Of a stretch of 64,000 nt of DNA, positions 1-8,730 are shown piece by piece. The notes beneath the pieces are model-generated. The model was given only the letters and a program-made list of their open reading frames with translations. It was not told the DNA's origin and did not search any database. Made by a program: the position numbers and the translations under genes. Position 1 is the first letter of the stretch. Each line of letters starts with the position of its first letter. Location: assembly GCF_013373365.1 (NCBI RefSeq), contig NZ_CP035925.1, positions 3,844,001 to 3,908,000 of the forward strand, given 5' to 3'. The stretch comes from Lentibacillus sp. CBA3610. Its GTDB lineage: Bacteria; Bacillota; Bacilli; Bacillales; Amphibacillaceae.

Positions 1-67
1 CTTTAGAAAACGGATAATATCTATTACAATATACATAGTTTATAAAGCAAGGTAGGCGGTGTCGTAA

Positions 68-1250
68 ATGGAAGTGAACATAGAGCAATTGGATTTAGAG
101 AAATTAAGTCCGAAGATTGAACACCTTGATAAGAGAAGTGTTGTGGAAGTAATAAATAAATATTACGAAGGTGTTTCCGTTACACAACTCAAGGAAGAGT
201 ATGATATAAATGTTTCAGCTTCACAATTTGTTAGTGTCTTTCCCAAAAAAAATAACTGAAGATCAGTGTGAATATTGTGACGCTAAATTGGTGCAGGACT
301 GGAGAGCAAAAAATAGTTTTCGCTTAGGACAGAATAGACCCTACTGTCCAATTTGTAGCCACGAGAATCATGATCAATGCAAGTGTAGCACATGTGAGGA
401 GCAGCGAAGAGAGGCTTTAATTAAGGAAGAGAATAGAAAGAAGAATCTAATTCGAGAGCATTATAATCAAAAGAATTATGAAAAAAAGCTAGAAGAAAAT
501 TTGTCACTCGAAGACAAACTTTTCTTGTCTGTATTAATTAGGGGTGGACTTGATGAAAATCTAGGTCATATAGTGCCTATATGGACTTTAGATAATAAAC
601 TAACTCCTTCTAATAGTTTCACAATTGAATTAATTAAAACTCTAGCTGGTAGGGGGCTAATAGTACCTCATTCAAATTCTTCCATTGAAGCTTTTGTGGA
701 TGATGAAACTTTTCCAGGCACATATTACGTTGATAGAGTATTGTATAGAATAAATATAAATTCATTGGATAATAATTATCATAATATGATTGAACGTTTA
801 ATGTATCCTTCACAAGGAGAATTTGAAGCAGATAAAGATTTCTGTTTCAATATGTGGAAAAAGATTGCTTTAAATGAGTCGATAGAATATCTTTTGTATA
901 GTTTCAATAAAGTAGGTTTTGACTTTAATCCGGGAGAAAAAACACATAAAGTTTTTGAAAATTTATTAAATCACTATTCAGTTGCTCAAGTATACAGCAT
1001 TATATATAGAGCTGTTGCAAACAGTACGAAATTATACCAAGAGAAAAAAATGCCTAAAAAAAGAGCAGCTAATGCAGTGATTACATCTTGTGAGAACTTT
1101 GGAGAAAGAGCTATTGCGGAGGGCTGGAAATTATCAAAGTTTCGCAGGGATTATAATTTGCCGGAGACGGTAATAAGTAAAGTGTTTTTTACGTCCATTC
1201 TCAAAATAGCCTATATAGGATTTGAGGAAAAACCGACACCAAATATTTAA
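68..1250 (+). pseudogene. Zinc-ribbon/HTH-like hypothetical protein split by a frameshift at an A8 run
   Basis: Two overlapping reading frames join into one protein. The first (68-259) encodes 63 residues with a helix-turn-helix-like segment and ends shortly after VFPKK. The second (in frame to 1250) repeats FPKK and goes on ITEDQCEYC. Both frames share the run of eight A at 245-252; removing one A fuses them into about 392 residues. The body has a CxxC pair (CEYC), a second pair (CPIC) and a CKCSTC cluster, so a zinc ribbon is likely, followed by a long charged alpha-helical region. I do not recognise the family. A decayed integrase lies just downstream, so this may be mobile-element cargo. 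The split may be decay, a sequencing error or slippage. Confidence 0.6.
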
Positions 1251-1489
1251 GTCATTGTGATTATTAATTAAAATGCTCATGTTTGTGCTTGGAATCAGCT
1301 ATTTATATTTATGACTGGAAATTTAAAACGTTGATTTCATAGGATTTTTAGCTTTGATTTTTGTATGTTTAAATGCTTAAAACACGGTCGGCATGATGTG
1401 ATCACGCTCCCACGCCTGAAATGACAGGGGTTGTCTCGGCTCAAAACTAAAATGTCACAAGAATGTACAATATAGTTTGAAAGTTAATG
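1251..1489. other. Gap between the zinc-ribbon gene and the integrase remnant
   Basis: No intact gene. On the minus strand a short open stretch near 1380-1440 reads like protein (FEPRQPLSFQAWERD) but has no recognisable partner. It is probably decayed mobile-element DNA. Confidence 0.4.
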
Positions 1490-1735
1490 TGGAAAGGACG
1501 TTTTTCGTAGAAGTGTTTTACTTTTACGGCAGCGTCTTTTTTCATTTTTGGCTATATAGTATAGATTATAGTCGTTTGCAGTTCACCATGGGCTACCTGT
1601 TCCATAGCTATTCCGGGGTCGACACCGACTTCAGCCAACATGCTTATATCGTGTGCCTGAAGATATGAGGCGTTAATTTCTTTTCAATTTTTGTGTGTTC
1701 CAGAAGACTTGTCAACCTGGTCAATATGTTGCATG
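1490..1735 (-). pseudogene. Tyrosine recombinase/integrase, C-terminal remnant
   Basis: Read on the minus strand, the pieces match the catalytic end of phage/ICE integrases: KIEKKLTPHIFRHT (the HxxR-type box), then after a frameshift ISMLAEVGVDPGIAMEQVAHGE and LQTTIIYT, a stop codon, and KMKKDAAVKVKHF. This is the usual order: FRHTH, S-LL-EAGV, GH, TT-IYTHVT, KKMKKDA. At least one frameshift (near 1665) and one in-frame stop (near 1553) make it non-functional, and the N-terminal half is missing. It marks an old integration next to the zinc-ribbon gene. The assignment rests on motif order and is fairly secure. Confidence 0.75.
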
Positions 1736-1823
1736 CAAACAGCGGTGCTGAAGAACGGATTGATGTTTATATTATCACTGATGTCTTAAAAATATCGACA
1801 AACAGACATGTGGTTATTGTAGT

Positions 1824-1852
1824 TTGACAAAATACCTGTTGGGGTATAAACT
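1824..1852 (+). promoter_or_regulatory. cstR promoter with CstR-type operator
   Basis: A -35 TTGACA (1824-1829) and a -10-like TAAACT (1847-1852) are 17 bp apart. Between them lies the inverted repeat ATACCTGTTGGGGTAT (1832-1847), the ATACCC/GGGTAT form known for CsoR/CstR-family operators. A repressor bound here would block RNA polymerase. Confidence 0.65.
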
Positions 1853-1881
1853 AAGAGTAGTCCTTCTGAAGAAAGGAAATT

Positions 1882-2034
1882 ATGATAGCATCAAACACTT
1901 TCATAACTTTATTTGTAAAGACTTTTCTATCGCAGGATTGTCCCGGTTATTGGAACACTGGAAATATGATTTTAAATTCGATATTATATAGAAGCAATGA
2001 TTTATTTTGTCAACGTCCAGGGATATATTCATGA
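1882..2034 (+). CDS. Possible small protein or gene remnant, 50 aa
   Basis: An ATG at 1882 follows a GAAAGGAAAT ribosome-binding-like sequence and sits directly behind the operator-bearing promoter, upstream of cstR. It reads 50 residues and contains a DCPGYW stretch. I do not recognise it. It could be a decayed sulfur-metabolism gene or simply leader sequence. Confidence 0.25.
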   Translation: MIASNTFITLFVKTFLSQDCPGYWNTGNMILNSILYRSNDLFCQRPGIYS

Positions 2035-2110
2035 AATACCGTCCGATTATTAGATGTGTATATTGTATTGCTTCCATTGATGTGGAATTAATGAAAGGAG
2101 TGACAATCGA

Positions 2111-2371
2111 ATGCAATTTGAAGCAGACGTTAAAAACCGCGTTAAACGTATAGAAGGACAAGTCCGAGGGCTAGAGAAAATGATGGAAGAAGAAAAGGAT
2201 TGCCGTGATGTTGTGACACAGATGACGGCTGTCCGAAATGCACTGGATCGCACGGTTGCGGTAATTGTGAGTCAGAATCTTGAGCAGTGTATCCGTGAAG
2301 AGAAACAAAACGGTGAAAACTCTGAGGATCTAGTTAAAGAGGCAGTCAATCTGCTTGTCAAAAGCAGATAA
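2111..2371 (+). CDS. cstR: CstR-type persulfide-sensing repressor (CsoR/RcnR family)
   Basis: 86 residues, the usual all-helical DUF156 length. The start follows GAAAGGAGTG. The protein has the family opening (VKNRVKRIEGQVRG) and cysteines at 31 and 60. These are the two thiols that form di- or trisulfide links in CstR; the copper ligands His and Cys of CsoR further along are missing (IREE follows C60). It should therefore sense reactive sulfur species rather than Cu(I). Three matching operators lie around it (1832, 2466, 2586), and the genes downstream are all sulfur-relay proteins, as in the B. subtilis yrkD-yrkJ region. It likely represses itself and the 2675-6060 genes until persulfides accumulate. 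Confidence 0.85.
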   Translation: MQFEADVKNRVKRIEGQVRGLEKMMEEEKDCRDVVTQMTAVRNALDRTVAVIVSQNLEQCIREEKQNGENSEDLVKEAVNLLVKSR

Positions 2372-2465
2372 AAAAATAGCTGACAAATTGACCGTACATC
2401 TTCTAATCGACAAGATAGGTTAAGTCAAATAAATTGTACTAACCTTTTTTTATTGCACATTTTAA

Positions 2466-2481
2466 TACCCGTACCGGTACA
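2466..2481 (+). promoter_or_regulatory. CstR-type operator, second copy
   Basis: ATACCCGTACCGGTAC includes a perfect 10-bp palindrome (2472-2481) and the ATACCC half-site of the other operators. About 120 bp without a gene follow before the next operator, so it may belong to a lost gene or a second start site. Confidence 0.5.
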
Positions 2482-2585
2482 TGTATATTAGAAACTTTTA
2501 GAAAAGGAAAGTGGTCAAAATCAACTATTGTTTTACTCAGCGGTAATTAAGATAAAGCAATGACAGCCTATTTTTTAATTAATTT

Positions 2586-2600
2586 ATACCCCTACCGGTA
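2586..2600 (+). promoter_or_regulatory. CstR-type operator of the sulfur operon
   Basis: ATACCCCTACCGGTA lies just ahead of a TATAGATTATAG -10-like region and the rhodanese gene at 2675. It shares ATACCC and CGGTA with the copy at 2466, so the operon is probably repressed by CstR. Confidence 0.6.
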
Positions 2601-2674
2601 AATGGTGTTATAGATTATAGTTTGCATACGGTAGAGTGAAATGTCAGCAATATAATACACAAGGAGGCTAACCT

Positions 2675-2974
2675 TTGAAACAAATAACGACCAAGGAACT
2701 CGAGAAGAAAATGAAAAACAACGAAAATGTCAATATTATTGATGTCCGTGAAGATGATGAGGTTGCACAAGGTAAAATTCCTGGTGCGAAACATATTCCA
2801 TTGGGAGAGGTTTCTGATCGTCTTGACGAAATTGACAAAGACAAACACTATTATATGGTTTGTCGTTCTGGTGGAAGAAGCGGCAAAGCAAGTGAATTTC
2901 TGAAAGCTCAAGGCTATGATGTGACCAATGTAGATGGTGGCATGCTGGCCTGGAATGAATACGTAGAGAAGTAA
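2675..2974 (+). CDS. Single-domain rhodanese sulfurtransferase
   Basis: 99 residues, one complete rhodanese domain. It starts at TTG (MKQITTKEL) behind the strong site AAGGAGG. The family landmarks are present: IIDVRE near residue 21, GKIPGAKHIPLGE near 33, the active loop CRSGGRS with catalytic Cys63, and the C-terminal DGGMLAW. The protein would carry sulfane sulfur as a Cys63 persulfide and pass it to the neighbouring DsrE-like, TusA and MBL proteins in the cytoplasm. First gene of the CstR-controlled operon. The donor (glutathione-like thiols, thiosulfate or polysulfide) cannot be read from sequence. Confidence 0.88.
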   Translation: MKQITTKELEKKMKNNENVNIIDVREDDEVAQGKIPGAKHIPLGEVSDRLDEIDKDKHYYMVCRSGGRSGKASEFLKAQGYDVTNVDGGMLAWNEYVEK

Positions 2975-3067
2975 ATGGAAGTTAAGAATGCGGAAAATAT
3001 TGTACCGGACATGTTCTAATGGGACGGACCAACTGCAAAATCAAACAACTATTTGGAGGAATTAACA

Positions 3068-3469
3068 ATGGAAAACAATACACGCGTAGCAATTATTGCA
3101 GCTAATGGGGGTTTGTTTGATGCGTATAAAGTATTTAACATTGCGACCGCTGCTGCAGCATCCGATAAAGAGGTTGGCATATTCTTCACGTTTGAAGGGC
3201 TTAACCTGATTCATAAAGAAGCGCACAAGAATCTGCCGCTGCCTGAAGGAAAGGAACATTTTCAGGAAGGATTTGAAAAAGCCAATGTCCCTTCAATCAG
3301 TGAACTGCTGGGCATGGCACAGGAAATGGGCGTTAAAATGATTGGCTGTCAAATGACGATGGATGTCATGAATCTCGAAAAAGATAATTTTGTTGATGGC
3401 ATAGAAGTTGGCGGAGCGGCATCATTTATTGAATTCGCCAAAGATGCTGATATCTCACTGACATTTTAA
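3068..3469 (+). CDS. DsrE/DsrF-like sulfur carrier (YrkE-like)
   Basis: 133 residues from ATG 3068, chosen because GGAGG at 3056-3060 fits it; an upstream in-frame TTG lies within that site. The fold opening RVAIIAANGGLFDAYKVFNIATAAAA and the conserved MIGCQMTMDVM near the C-terminal third are typical of the DsrE2/YrkE peroxiredoxin-like family, where that Cys carries persulfide. It lies between rhodanese and rhodanese-MBL genes, in the order of the B. subtilis yrk cluster. It probably relays sulfur between the rhodanese and TusA. A hydrophobic stretch (VGIFFTFEGLNLI) suggests membrane contact, as in relatives. Confidence 0.85.
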   Translation: MENNTRVAIIAANGGLFDAYKVFNIATAAAASDKEVGIFFTFEGLNLIHKEAHKNLPLPEGKEHFQEGFEKANVPSISELLGMAQEMGVKMIGCQMTMDVMNLEKDNFVDGIEVGGAASFIEFAKDADISLTF

Positions 3470-3496
3470 TGAAGATTTTTTGAAGGAGGCTGGATA

Positions 3497-4627
3497 ATGT
3501 CACAATCTATTACAACCGGGCAACTCGCAAGGCGCGTTGTCAATCGTGAAAAAACATTGATTCTCGACGTGCGGAACACGGATGAGTTCGATGATTGGAA
3601 AATTGAAGGCGACAGTATTGAGGTTATGAATGAGCCGTATTTTAACCTAATCGATGGCGTTGGTCCTGTTTCCGAAAAACTGAATAAGGATCAGGAAATC
3701 ATTATTGTCTGTGCTAAAGGCAATTCATCAAAAATGGTAGCTGAATTGATGGAAGAAGAAGGGTTTACTAATGTTTACGATTTGGAAGGCGGTATGAAAG
3801 CCTGGAGTGAACATCTTGAGCCAGTTAAACTAGCTGACTTGGATGGTGGCGGCAGTCTGTACCAGTTTGTCCGTCTTGGTAAAGGATGCCTATCCTATAT
3901 GGTCGTTTCAGAAAATGAAGCTGCGGTTATCGACGCCAATCGTATGACAAATATATATGAGAGGTTTGCTGAAGAGAAAGGTGCCACGATTAAGCATTCC
4001 ATCGACACACATCTTCATGCTGATCATATTTCAGGTGGCCGTCAACTTGCTAACAATACAGGCGGAACCTATCACCTGCCGCCTAAAGATGCTGGGGAGG
4101 TCACATTTGACTATGCATCACTGGAAGAAGGCAGTGGTATAACAGTCGGCAGTACAACTGTAAAGGTGCAGCCGATCTATTCACCTGGACACACAGTAGG
4201 AAGCACATCCTTGATTATTGATAATCAATACCTGTTGACCGGTGATATTCTGTTCGTCAAATCCATCGGCCGTCCGGACCTGGCCGGCAAGGCAGACGAT
4301 TGGGTGGGCGATCTCCGCGATACACTTTACAACCGTTACAAAGAGCTGTCTGACGACCTGGTTGTGCTGCCTGCGCACTACTCATTCGTTGAAGAATTGA
4401 CTGATGACGGCAGTGTCAAAGCACGTCTGGGGGATCTGTATCAGCGTAACTCAGGCCTGCAGGTGGATGATGAAAATGAATTCCGGAAGATGGTTACCGA
4501 GAACTTACCGCCACAGCCTAATGAGTATGAAAATATACGCCAGACCAATATGGGTAAAATGAATCCGGAAGACGAAAAACAACGCGAAATGGAAATTGGT
4601 CCAAACCGTTGTGCAGTGCACGGATAA
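3497..4627 (+). CDS. Rhodanese-MBL fusion, persulfide dioxygenase-like (YrkH/CstB-type)
   Basis: 376 residues, start behind GAAGGAGG. Residues 1-110 are a rhodanese domain with active-site-like VCAKGNSS (Cys72). From about 118 comes a metallo-beta-lactamase fold with the iron-binding THLHADH (His173, His175, Asp177, His178), SPGHTVGS and the LTGDILFV aspartate. This order (rhodanese first, MBL second) is that of YrkH; S. aureus CstB carries the MBL domain first. The expected reaction is oxidation of a thiol persulfide to sulfite plus thiol, or thiosulfate after rhodanese transfer, removing excess reactive sulfur. The tail ends with a lone Cys (RCAVHG) that could be a sulfur acceptor. Part of the CstR operon. 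Confidence 0.87.
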   Translation: MSQSITTGQLARRVVNREKTLILDVRNTDEFDDWKIEGDSIEVMNEPYFNLIDGVGPVSEKLNKDQEIIIVCAKGNSSKMVAELMEEEGFTNVYDLEGGMKAWSEHLEPVKLADLDGGGSLYQFVRLGKGCLSYMVVSENEAAVIDANRMTNIYERFAEEKGATIKHSIDTHLHADHISGGRQLANNTGGTYHLPPKDAGEVTFDYASLEEGSGITVGSTTVKVQPIYSPGHTVGSTSLIIDNQYLLTGDILFVKSIGRPDLAGKADDWVGDLRDTLYNRYKELSDDLVVLPAHYSFVEELTDDGSVKARLGDLYQRNSGLQVDDENEFRKMVTENLPPQPNEYENIRQTNMGKMNPEDEKQREMEIGPNRCAVHG

Positions 4628-4859
4628 GATTCTGGCTGGATTCTTTCAAAACTGAAGAGAGAAGACCTCTGTGTAAAATTGATAGCTCTAAATTAGTGGT
4701 TGTCATATATGAAGTTTTCTGCGGGAAGTTAAACGGTCCAACACCATCTCAGTCAGTTAGGAATGAGCTGACGAGGAGGCTTGGCGCAGCCCGCGGAAAC
4801 CCGACGTATATGAATAACTGTAAGAATATAACAATGCAATGTTAAATAAGGAGGAACTT

Positions 4860-5090
4860 ATGATGGAAGCAGCAAAAGTATTAGACGCGAAAGGTATGGC
4901 ATGTCCAATGCCTGTTGTCAAAACGAAAAAAGCAATTGATGAGATAGAGTCAGGCGACATTCTGGAAGTTCATGCAACAGATAAAGGAGCCAAAAGCGAC
5001 CTGGCAGCATGGGCGAAATCCGGTGGTCATGAATTAATGGAAGAGGCAGAAGAAGACGACGTCCTGAAATTCTGGATTAAAAAGGCTTAA
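4860..5090 (+). CDS. tusA: TusA-family sulfur carrier protein
   Basis: About 76 residues. AAGGAGG at 4848-4854 favours ATG 4860 or 4863 over the upstream in-frame ATG 4839. The signature ACPMPVVKTKKAI with Cys15, and the C-terminal GHEL...FWIKKA, place it in the TusA/SirA family, which carries persulfide on the CPxP cysteine. It is separated from the MBL fusion by about 230 bp without a gene; that gap has a GC-rich block (GAGGAGGCTTGG...CCGCGG near 4772-4800) that looks like a worn intergenic repeat. Probably the general sulfur shuttle of the cluster (YrkI-like). Confidence 0.88.
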   Translation: MMEAAKVLDAKGMACPMPVVKTKKAIDEIESGDILEVHATDKGAKSDLAAWAKSGGHELMEEAEEDDVLKFWIKKA

Positions 5091-5094
5091 TGGA

Positions 5095-5124
5095 GACCCC
5101 CTAACACTGGGGGTCCTCTTCTTT
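5095..5124 (+). terminator. Intrinsic terminator or attenuator between tusA and the TSUP gene
   Basis: GACCCCC (5095-5101) pairs with GGGGGTC around a 7-nt loop and is followed by CTCTTCTTTT. It would end or thin transcription after tusA. Confidence 0.7.
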
Positions 5125-5142
5125 TAGGAGGGAAAGGTTCAT

Positions 5143-6060
5143 ATGGAATATAGTTTCGTTTATATCGTTGTTCTATTCCTGATTGGATTTGCCGGTTCAT
5201 TTATTTCCGGTATGGTTGGAATTGGCGGATCCATCGTTAAATATCCGATGCTCTTATACATTCCACCTCTATTAGGGTTATCAGCGTTTACAGCCCACGA
5301 AGTTTCCGGCATCAGCGCAGTTCAAGTGCTGTTTGCGACGATCGGCGGTGTTTGGGCATACCGAAAAGGCGGTTACTTAAACAAAACATTAATTATTTAC
5401 ATGGGCATCAGCATTCTTATCGGGAGCTTTATCGGCGGATTTGGATCCCGTTTCATGACAGATGGCGGTGTTAATTTTGTTTATGGCGTGCTGGCTGCCA
5501 TCGCAGCTGTTATGATGTTTGTTCCCAAGAAGCAGATTGATGATATTCCGCTTGATCAGGTTACATTTAATAAGTGGCTCGCCGCAATGTTGGCATTTGC
5601 GGCAGGGATTGGTGCCGGTATCGTGGGAGCAGCCGGCGCATTTATACTGGTTCCGATTATGCTGCTTGTCCTGAGAATACCGACACGGATGACGATTGCA
5701 TCATCACTTGCCATTACATTTATATCTTCCATTGGATCAACTGCCGGCAAGCTCATGACGGGACAGGTACTTTTTGTTCCGGCTGTCATTATGATTATCG
5801 CAAGTCTGATTGCATCCCCACTGGGCGCAAATGCTGGGAAGCGCATTAACACAAAGGTACTGCAAGGTATTTTGGCAGTTCTAATTCTGGGAACGGCAAT
5901 TAAAATTTTGGCTGGATTTTTTTTTAAACAACAATGTTCCATGCCAAGTAAATGCATCAAGTATAGTCCAAGAGGAGAAAGTGGAACCATTATGACCAGA
6001 ACGGCGACTTTTCCCTTGATGCTACTAAATTACAAATGGCTAAAACCAAATACACTTTAG
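5143..6060 (+). CDS. TauE/SafE (TSUP) family sulfur-compound permease, with abnormal C-terminal tail
   Basis: Start behind TTTTAGGAGG. The first ~262 residues show a typical TSUP permease: two repeats of hydrophobic helices, [20 protein letters not shown] in the first and [19 protein letters not shown] in the second. Such proteins export or import sulfite, thiosulfate or sulfoacetate; this one closes the persulfide cluster (YrkJ-like). The normal end is near ILAGFF. Then a run of nine T (about 5919-5927) is followed by a ~40-residue hydrophilic tail ([15 protein letters not shown]...) untypical of the family, suggesting a frameshift into a following decayed gene. The transport function may still be intact. 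Confidence 0.8.
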   Translation: MEYSFVYIVVLFLIGFAGSFISGMVGIGGSIVKYPMLLYIPPLLGLSAFTAHEVSGISAVQVLFATIGGVWAYRKGGYLNKTLIIYMGISILIGSFIGGFGSRFMTDGGVNFVYGVLAAIAAVMMFVPKKQIDDIPLDQVTFNKWLAAMLAFAAGIGAGIVGAAGAFILVPIMLLVLRIPTRMTIASSLAITFISSIGSTAGKLMTGQVLFVPAVIMIIASLIASPLGANAGKRINTKVLQGILAVLILGTAIKILAGFFFKQQCSMPSKCIKYSPRGESGTIMTRTATFPLMLLNYKWLKPNTL

Positions 6061-6225
6061 GAGGATTAGATAACACGAAACAATTCCCCAACAAATATGC
6101 CTTAATCCGCAATGCGGGTTTGCCTCAACAGAAGAAGGCAACATGCTGACGGAAGACGAGCAGTGGGCAAAGTAAAGTTACGACACGTCGCCCGAAATTG
6201 CAGAGGATGTTTGGAAGTAATAAGT
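5940..6225 (+). pseudogene. Decayed small gene after the TSUP permease
   Basis: Protein-like pieces in several frames ([58 protein letters not shown]) run up to a TAATAA at about 6220 and are interrupted by frameshifts and a stop. They read like one hydrophilic protein of ~90 residues. I do not know the family. The TSUP reading frame runs into its first part. Confidence 0.35.
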
Positions 6226-6242
6226 CAAGGAGGTAATGATTG

Positions 6243-6765
6243 ATGTCAAAAGAACATTGGGATGACAGCTTTTCGGATGATGATTTTGTTTATGGTGAAA
6301 GAGAAAATGTATTTATACATGATATGGGTGATATCATTCCAGATCATTCAAAAGTAGGCTGTTTTGCTGAAGGAGAAGGCCGGAATGCGGTTTACCTGGC
6401 CAAGCAGGGACATGATGTGACATCTTATGATCAATCGATAGTTGTCTTTGAAAACGAAACATTGGCTCAACAAAATAATTATTGACGTCGAAACGGTTGA
6501 AATTGATTTGACGAACGAAAAGTGAAGCCGATCAATTTGATGCTGCTATTATGGTATTTGGGCACGTTCCGAAACAAGACCAGCCATTTTTAATGGACAA
6601 CATGATGGATTCCGTGCAATCCGGGGGTTATGTCATGTTTGAGGTTTATTCTGACGATCAGCTTAACTATCGAACAGGCGGCCCGCCAGCTCTTGACATG
6701 TTATATAATCCGGCAGACATTCTGGATTGGATTAAAAATTACAGAATTCACTGAACGAGAAAGCC
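6243..6765 (+). pseudogene. Class I SAM-dependent methyltransferase, broken (TehB-like)
   Basis: Start ATG 6243 after AAGGAGG. The opening WDDSFSDDDFVYGERENVF and VGCFAEGEGRNAVYLAKQGHDVTSYDQS (SAM-binding motif I with the acidic end of strand 2) are those of the TehB-like methyltransferases. The frame breaks near 6470-6530 and resumes as AAIMVFGHVPKQDQPFLM...GGYVMFEVYSDDQLNYRTGGP, then breaks again near 6740 before LKITEFTERE. Usual relatives have about 200 residues, so nearly all of the gene is present but at least two frameshifts kill it. The 3' end runs into the structured repeat at 6738. Confidence 0.75.
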
Positions 6766-6854
6766 CATCGTCTTGAGACATGTGATGAAAGTGAGGTCAG
6801 ATACGAAGCGCCACAAAAGAAGGTTTTGTAGTGCTTGAAGTATCTGAAATGAAT
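6738..6854. repeat. Two-hairpin structured repeat, copy 1
   Basis: About 117 bp similar over its whole length to 45166-45290. Shared landmarks are GAACGAGAAAGCCCATCG, GATGAAAGTGAGGTCAGATAC and a long inverted repeat. Here the arms (6799-6818 and 6824-6845) are imperfect. The first hairpin (CCCATCG...) resembles the right-end hairpin of IS200/IS605 elements. Both copies sit 50-110 bp upstream of a tnpB-like gene. Confidence 0.65.
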
Positions 6855-6892
6855 TAAGTTAAAAAGATTAAGTGTGTTTAGTAAACTATTTC

Positions 6893-6921
6893 TTGCTTTC
6901 TGATAGTCAATAGGATATAAT
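6893..6921 (+). promoter_or_regulatory. Promoter of the tnpB-like gene
   Basis: TTGCTT (6893-6898), a 17-bp spacer, and a perfect TATAAT (6916-6921). It lies ahead of the AGAGGTG ribosome binding site for TTG 6962. Confidence 0.6.
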
Positions 6922-6961
6922 AAAAGTGAAACATACGTTCCCTTCTAAAGAGGTGTTCACA

Positions 6962-8598
6962 TTGGCTAAAACAACATCCCCAACGTTTGTGTTAACCCTT
7001 GAATTAGATTATAACACAAGAATGTTTGCTGTCATCACTGATGAATTGGAAATTTGCCGGGTCATATATAATACCGTTCTTGGTGAGTACTTGAAACGTG
7101 AAAAACAAATGAAACGGGAAAAGGCATATAAGCGGTTAATCCGCCAACTGCATAGCGTCAATAAGAAATTGGCAAAAGATGACCATGATGCCTCGCTTAT
7201 TCATGAAAAGAAAATGATCAATCAAAAGCTTCATCTTTTAAGAAAAAAATATGAACTGACAGAATTTGCTTCACACGTGTGGGTAAAACCTATTCGTCAG
7301 CACTTCCATAATAAAGTGAATGCAGCTGTTGCGCAAAAAACAGCCTCCCGCGCCTGGCTGGCATTCAGTAAAAAGCTATTTGGCAAGGCCAAACATGTCC
7401 GCTTTGTTCGAAAAGGGGAAATGGAAAGTTTTGAAGGGAAAACTAACACGACAGGCTGGCGATTTATAGATGGATTTCTCGTTTATAAAGATTTAACAAC
7501 ACCACTGAAAATCAAAAAGAACGATGCCTATACTTCTGGAATCCTTCACCATTTGGATAACCAAAACACCATTTACATATACAATCACCTCGATGGCAAC
7601 AAGAAAACAGTGGAGGATCAATACGGGTAAAATTGTGCGGATGTCAAAAAAGAAATAAGAGGGCGCATACGCTATTTTGCTGATTTGGTTATCAGCGGGT
7701 ATCCGCCATCCAAAAACAGAATGCTTGGAAAGGGAAACGTTGGATTGGATATTGGCACATCAACCCTGGCTGTGTCATCATTAACAAAAGCTGTCTTATT
7801 CAATTTAGCGGAACAGGTTCAAGAAATATCACGTGATATTCGATTGATTCAACGTAAAATGGACCGTTCGAAACGGGCGACAAACCCGCAAAATTTCAAT
7901 AGAGATGGCACAATCAAACAAGGCAAGAAAACCTGGGTATTTTCCAATCATTATCGGAAGTATCGTGTAAGATTAAAAGAATTGCATCGCAAACAAGCAG
8001 TGATTCGAAAATTATCCCACCGTACTTTAGCAAATGAACTTCTCACGCTTGGTGATCACTTTTGTACGGAGACCATGCATTTTAAAGCCCTGCAAAAACG
8101 AAAGCAGAATACTGAAACATCCGGGAAAACAGGAAAGTATATACGCAAAAAACGTTTTGGAAAAACACTCGGCCATCGGGCACCGGCCATGTTTATCACC
8201 ATACTGCGTGAAAAAGTGATACGCCTCGGCGGCACCTTTGCAGAAGTGAATACTCAGAAGTTCAAAGCCAGTACTGTTGTCACAGCGCTGGCATGTTGGA
8301 TTGATGACAATACGAAGGTGCAGCGCGACTATATTCAGCCTTTTTATTGATGAAATGCCAATAAGTCAGGACCAAGACCAAATTCGAAAGCAAAAATGTG
8401 AAGGCAAGCCTTTTCCATTGGTTTAAAAAGTTGCATGAACCAGGTAATACGGGCTATTGTAAACGGCAAAAGCATGATTTTAAATTCAGGAATCAGTGTC
8501 AAAAACTAATGCAACACATACGGCGGTGTGATACCACCGGGCTTGCGAAAGTCAAAGATGCGGTCGTTAATGGCAGCAAGAGGCTGCTTTGGCCGTGA
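6962..8598 (+). pseudogene. tnpB: TnpB-like RNA-guided nuclease/transposase-accessory gene (IS200/IS605 group), broken
   Basis: Probable start TTG 6962 (MAKTTSPTFVLTLELDY) after AGAGGTG. The N-terminal helical part (to about 7630) is followed by a frameshift, then VGLDIGTSTLAV at 7738 (first RuvC aspartate), coiled sequence, and CTETMHFKALQKR at about 8064 (second acidic residue). A further frameshift near 8330 splits RDLYSAFLL from the last piece (HWFKKLHEPGNTG). No four-Cys zinc ribbon is visible, unlike the other TnpB here (45340), so the two belong to different subfamilies. At least two frameshifts make it inactive. No TnpA (Y1) gene is nearby, so it was a TnpB-only (IS1341-like) element. 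Confidence 0.75.
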
Positions 8599-8730
8599 AA
8601 GTTCTGAAGGAAATGGTCCCAGTATCCTGAATAACCCTAAATGCGAGCACATGTAAATGTGTCTGTGGCTGCCGGTCGGAAGAAGGACAATGGATTCAGA
8701 ACCCCACTGCTTTAGCTGTGGGAGTATCAG
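8599..8730 (+). ncRNA. Omega-RNA-like 3' end and right end of the first TnpB element
   Basis: Directly after the tnpB remnant, CCCACTGCTTTAGCTGTGGG (8703-8722) forms the short hairpin followed by AGTATCAG that is characteristic of IS200/IS605 right ends and of the omega-RNA scaffold encoded there. The guide would be the flanking DNA after about 8730. Assigned by motif and position only. Confidence 0.55.

Noticed and set aside
1477..1668. 63-codon plus-strand frame
   Set aside because: It is the complement of the integrase relic, which explains the sequence better.
4239..4378. Minus-strand frames antisense to coding genes throughout the window
   Set aside because: They follow the codon structure of the opposite genes and have no ribosome binding sites or known motifs.
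4609..4845. 78-codon open frame between the MBL fusion and tusA
   Set aside because: It overlaps the end of the MBL gene, lacks a ribosome binding site and covers a GC-rich repeat-like block; no protein character.
6752..6856. Reading the structured repeat as the methyltransferase C-terminus (ending GFVVLEVSEMN)
   Set aside because: The same sequence with its inverted repeat recurs at 45166 without a methyltransferase, so the open-looking frame is more likely coincidental.
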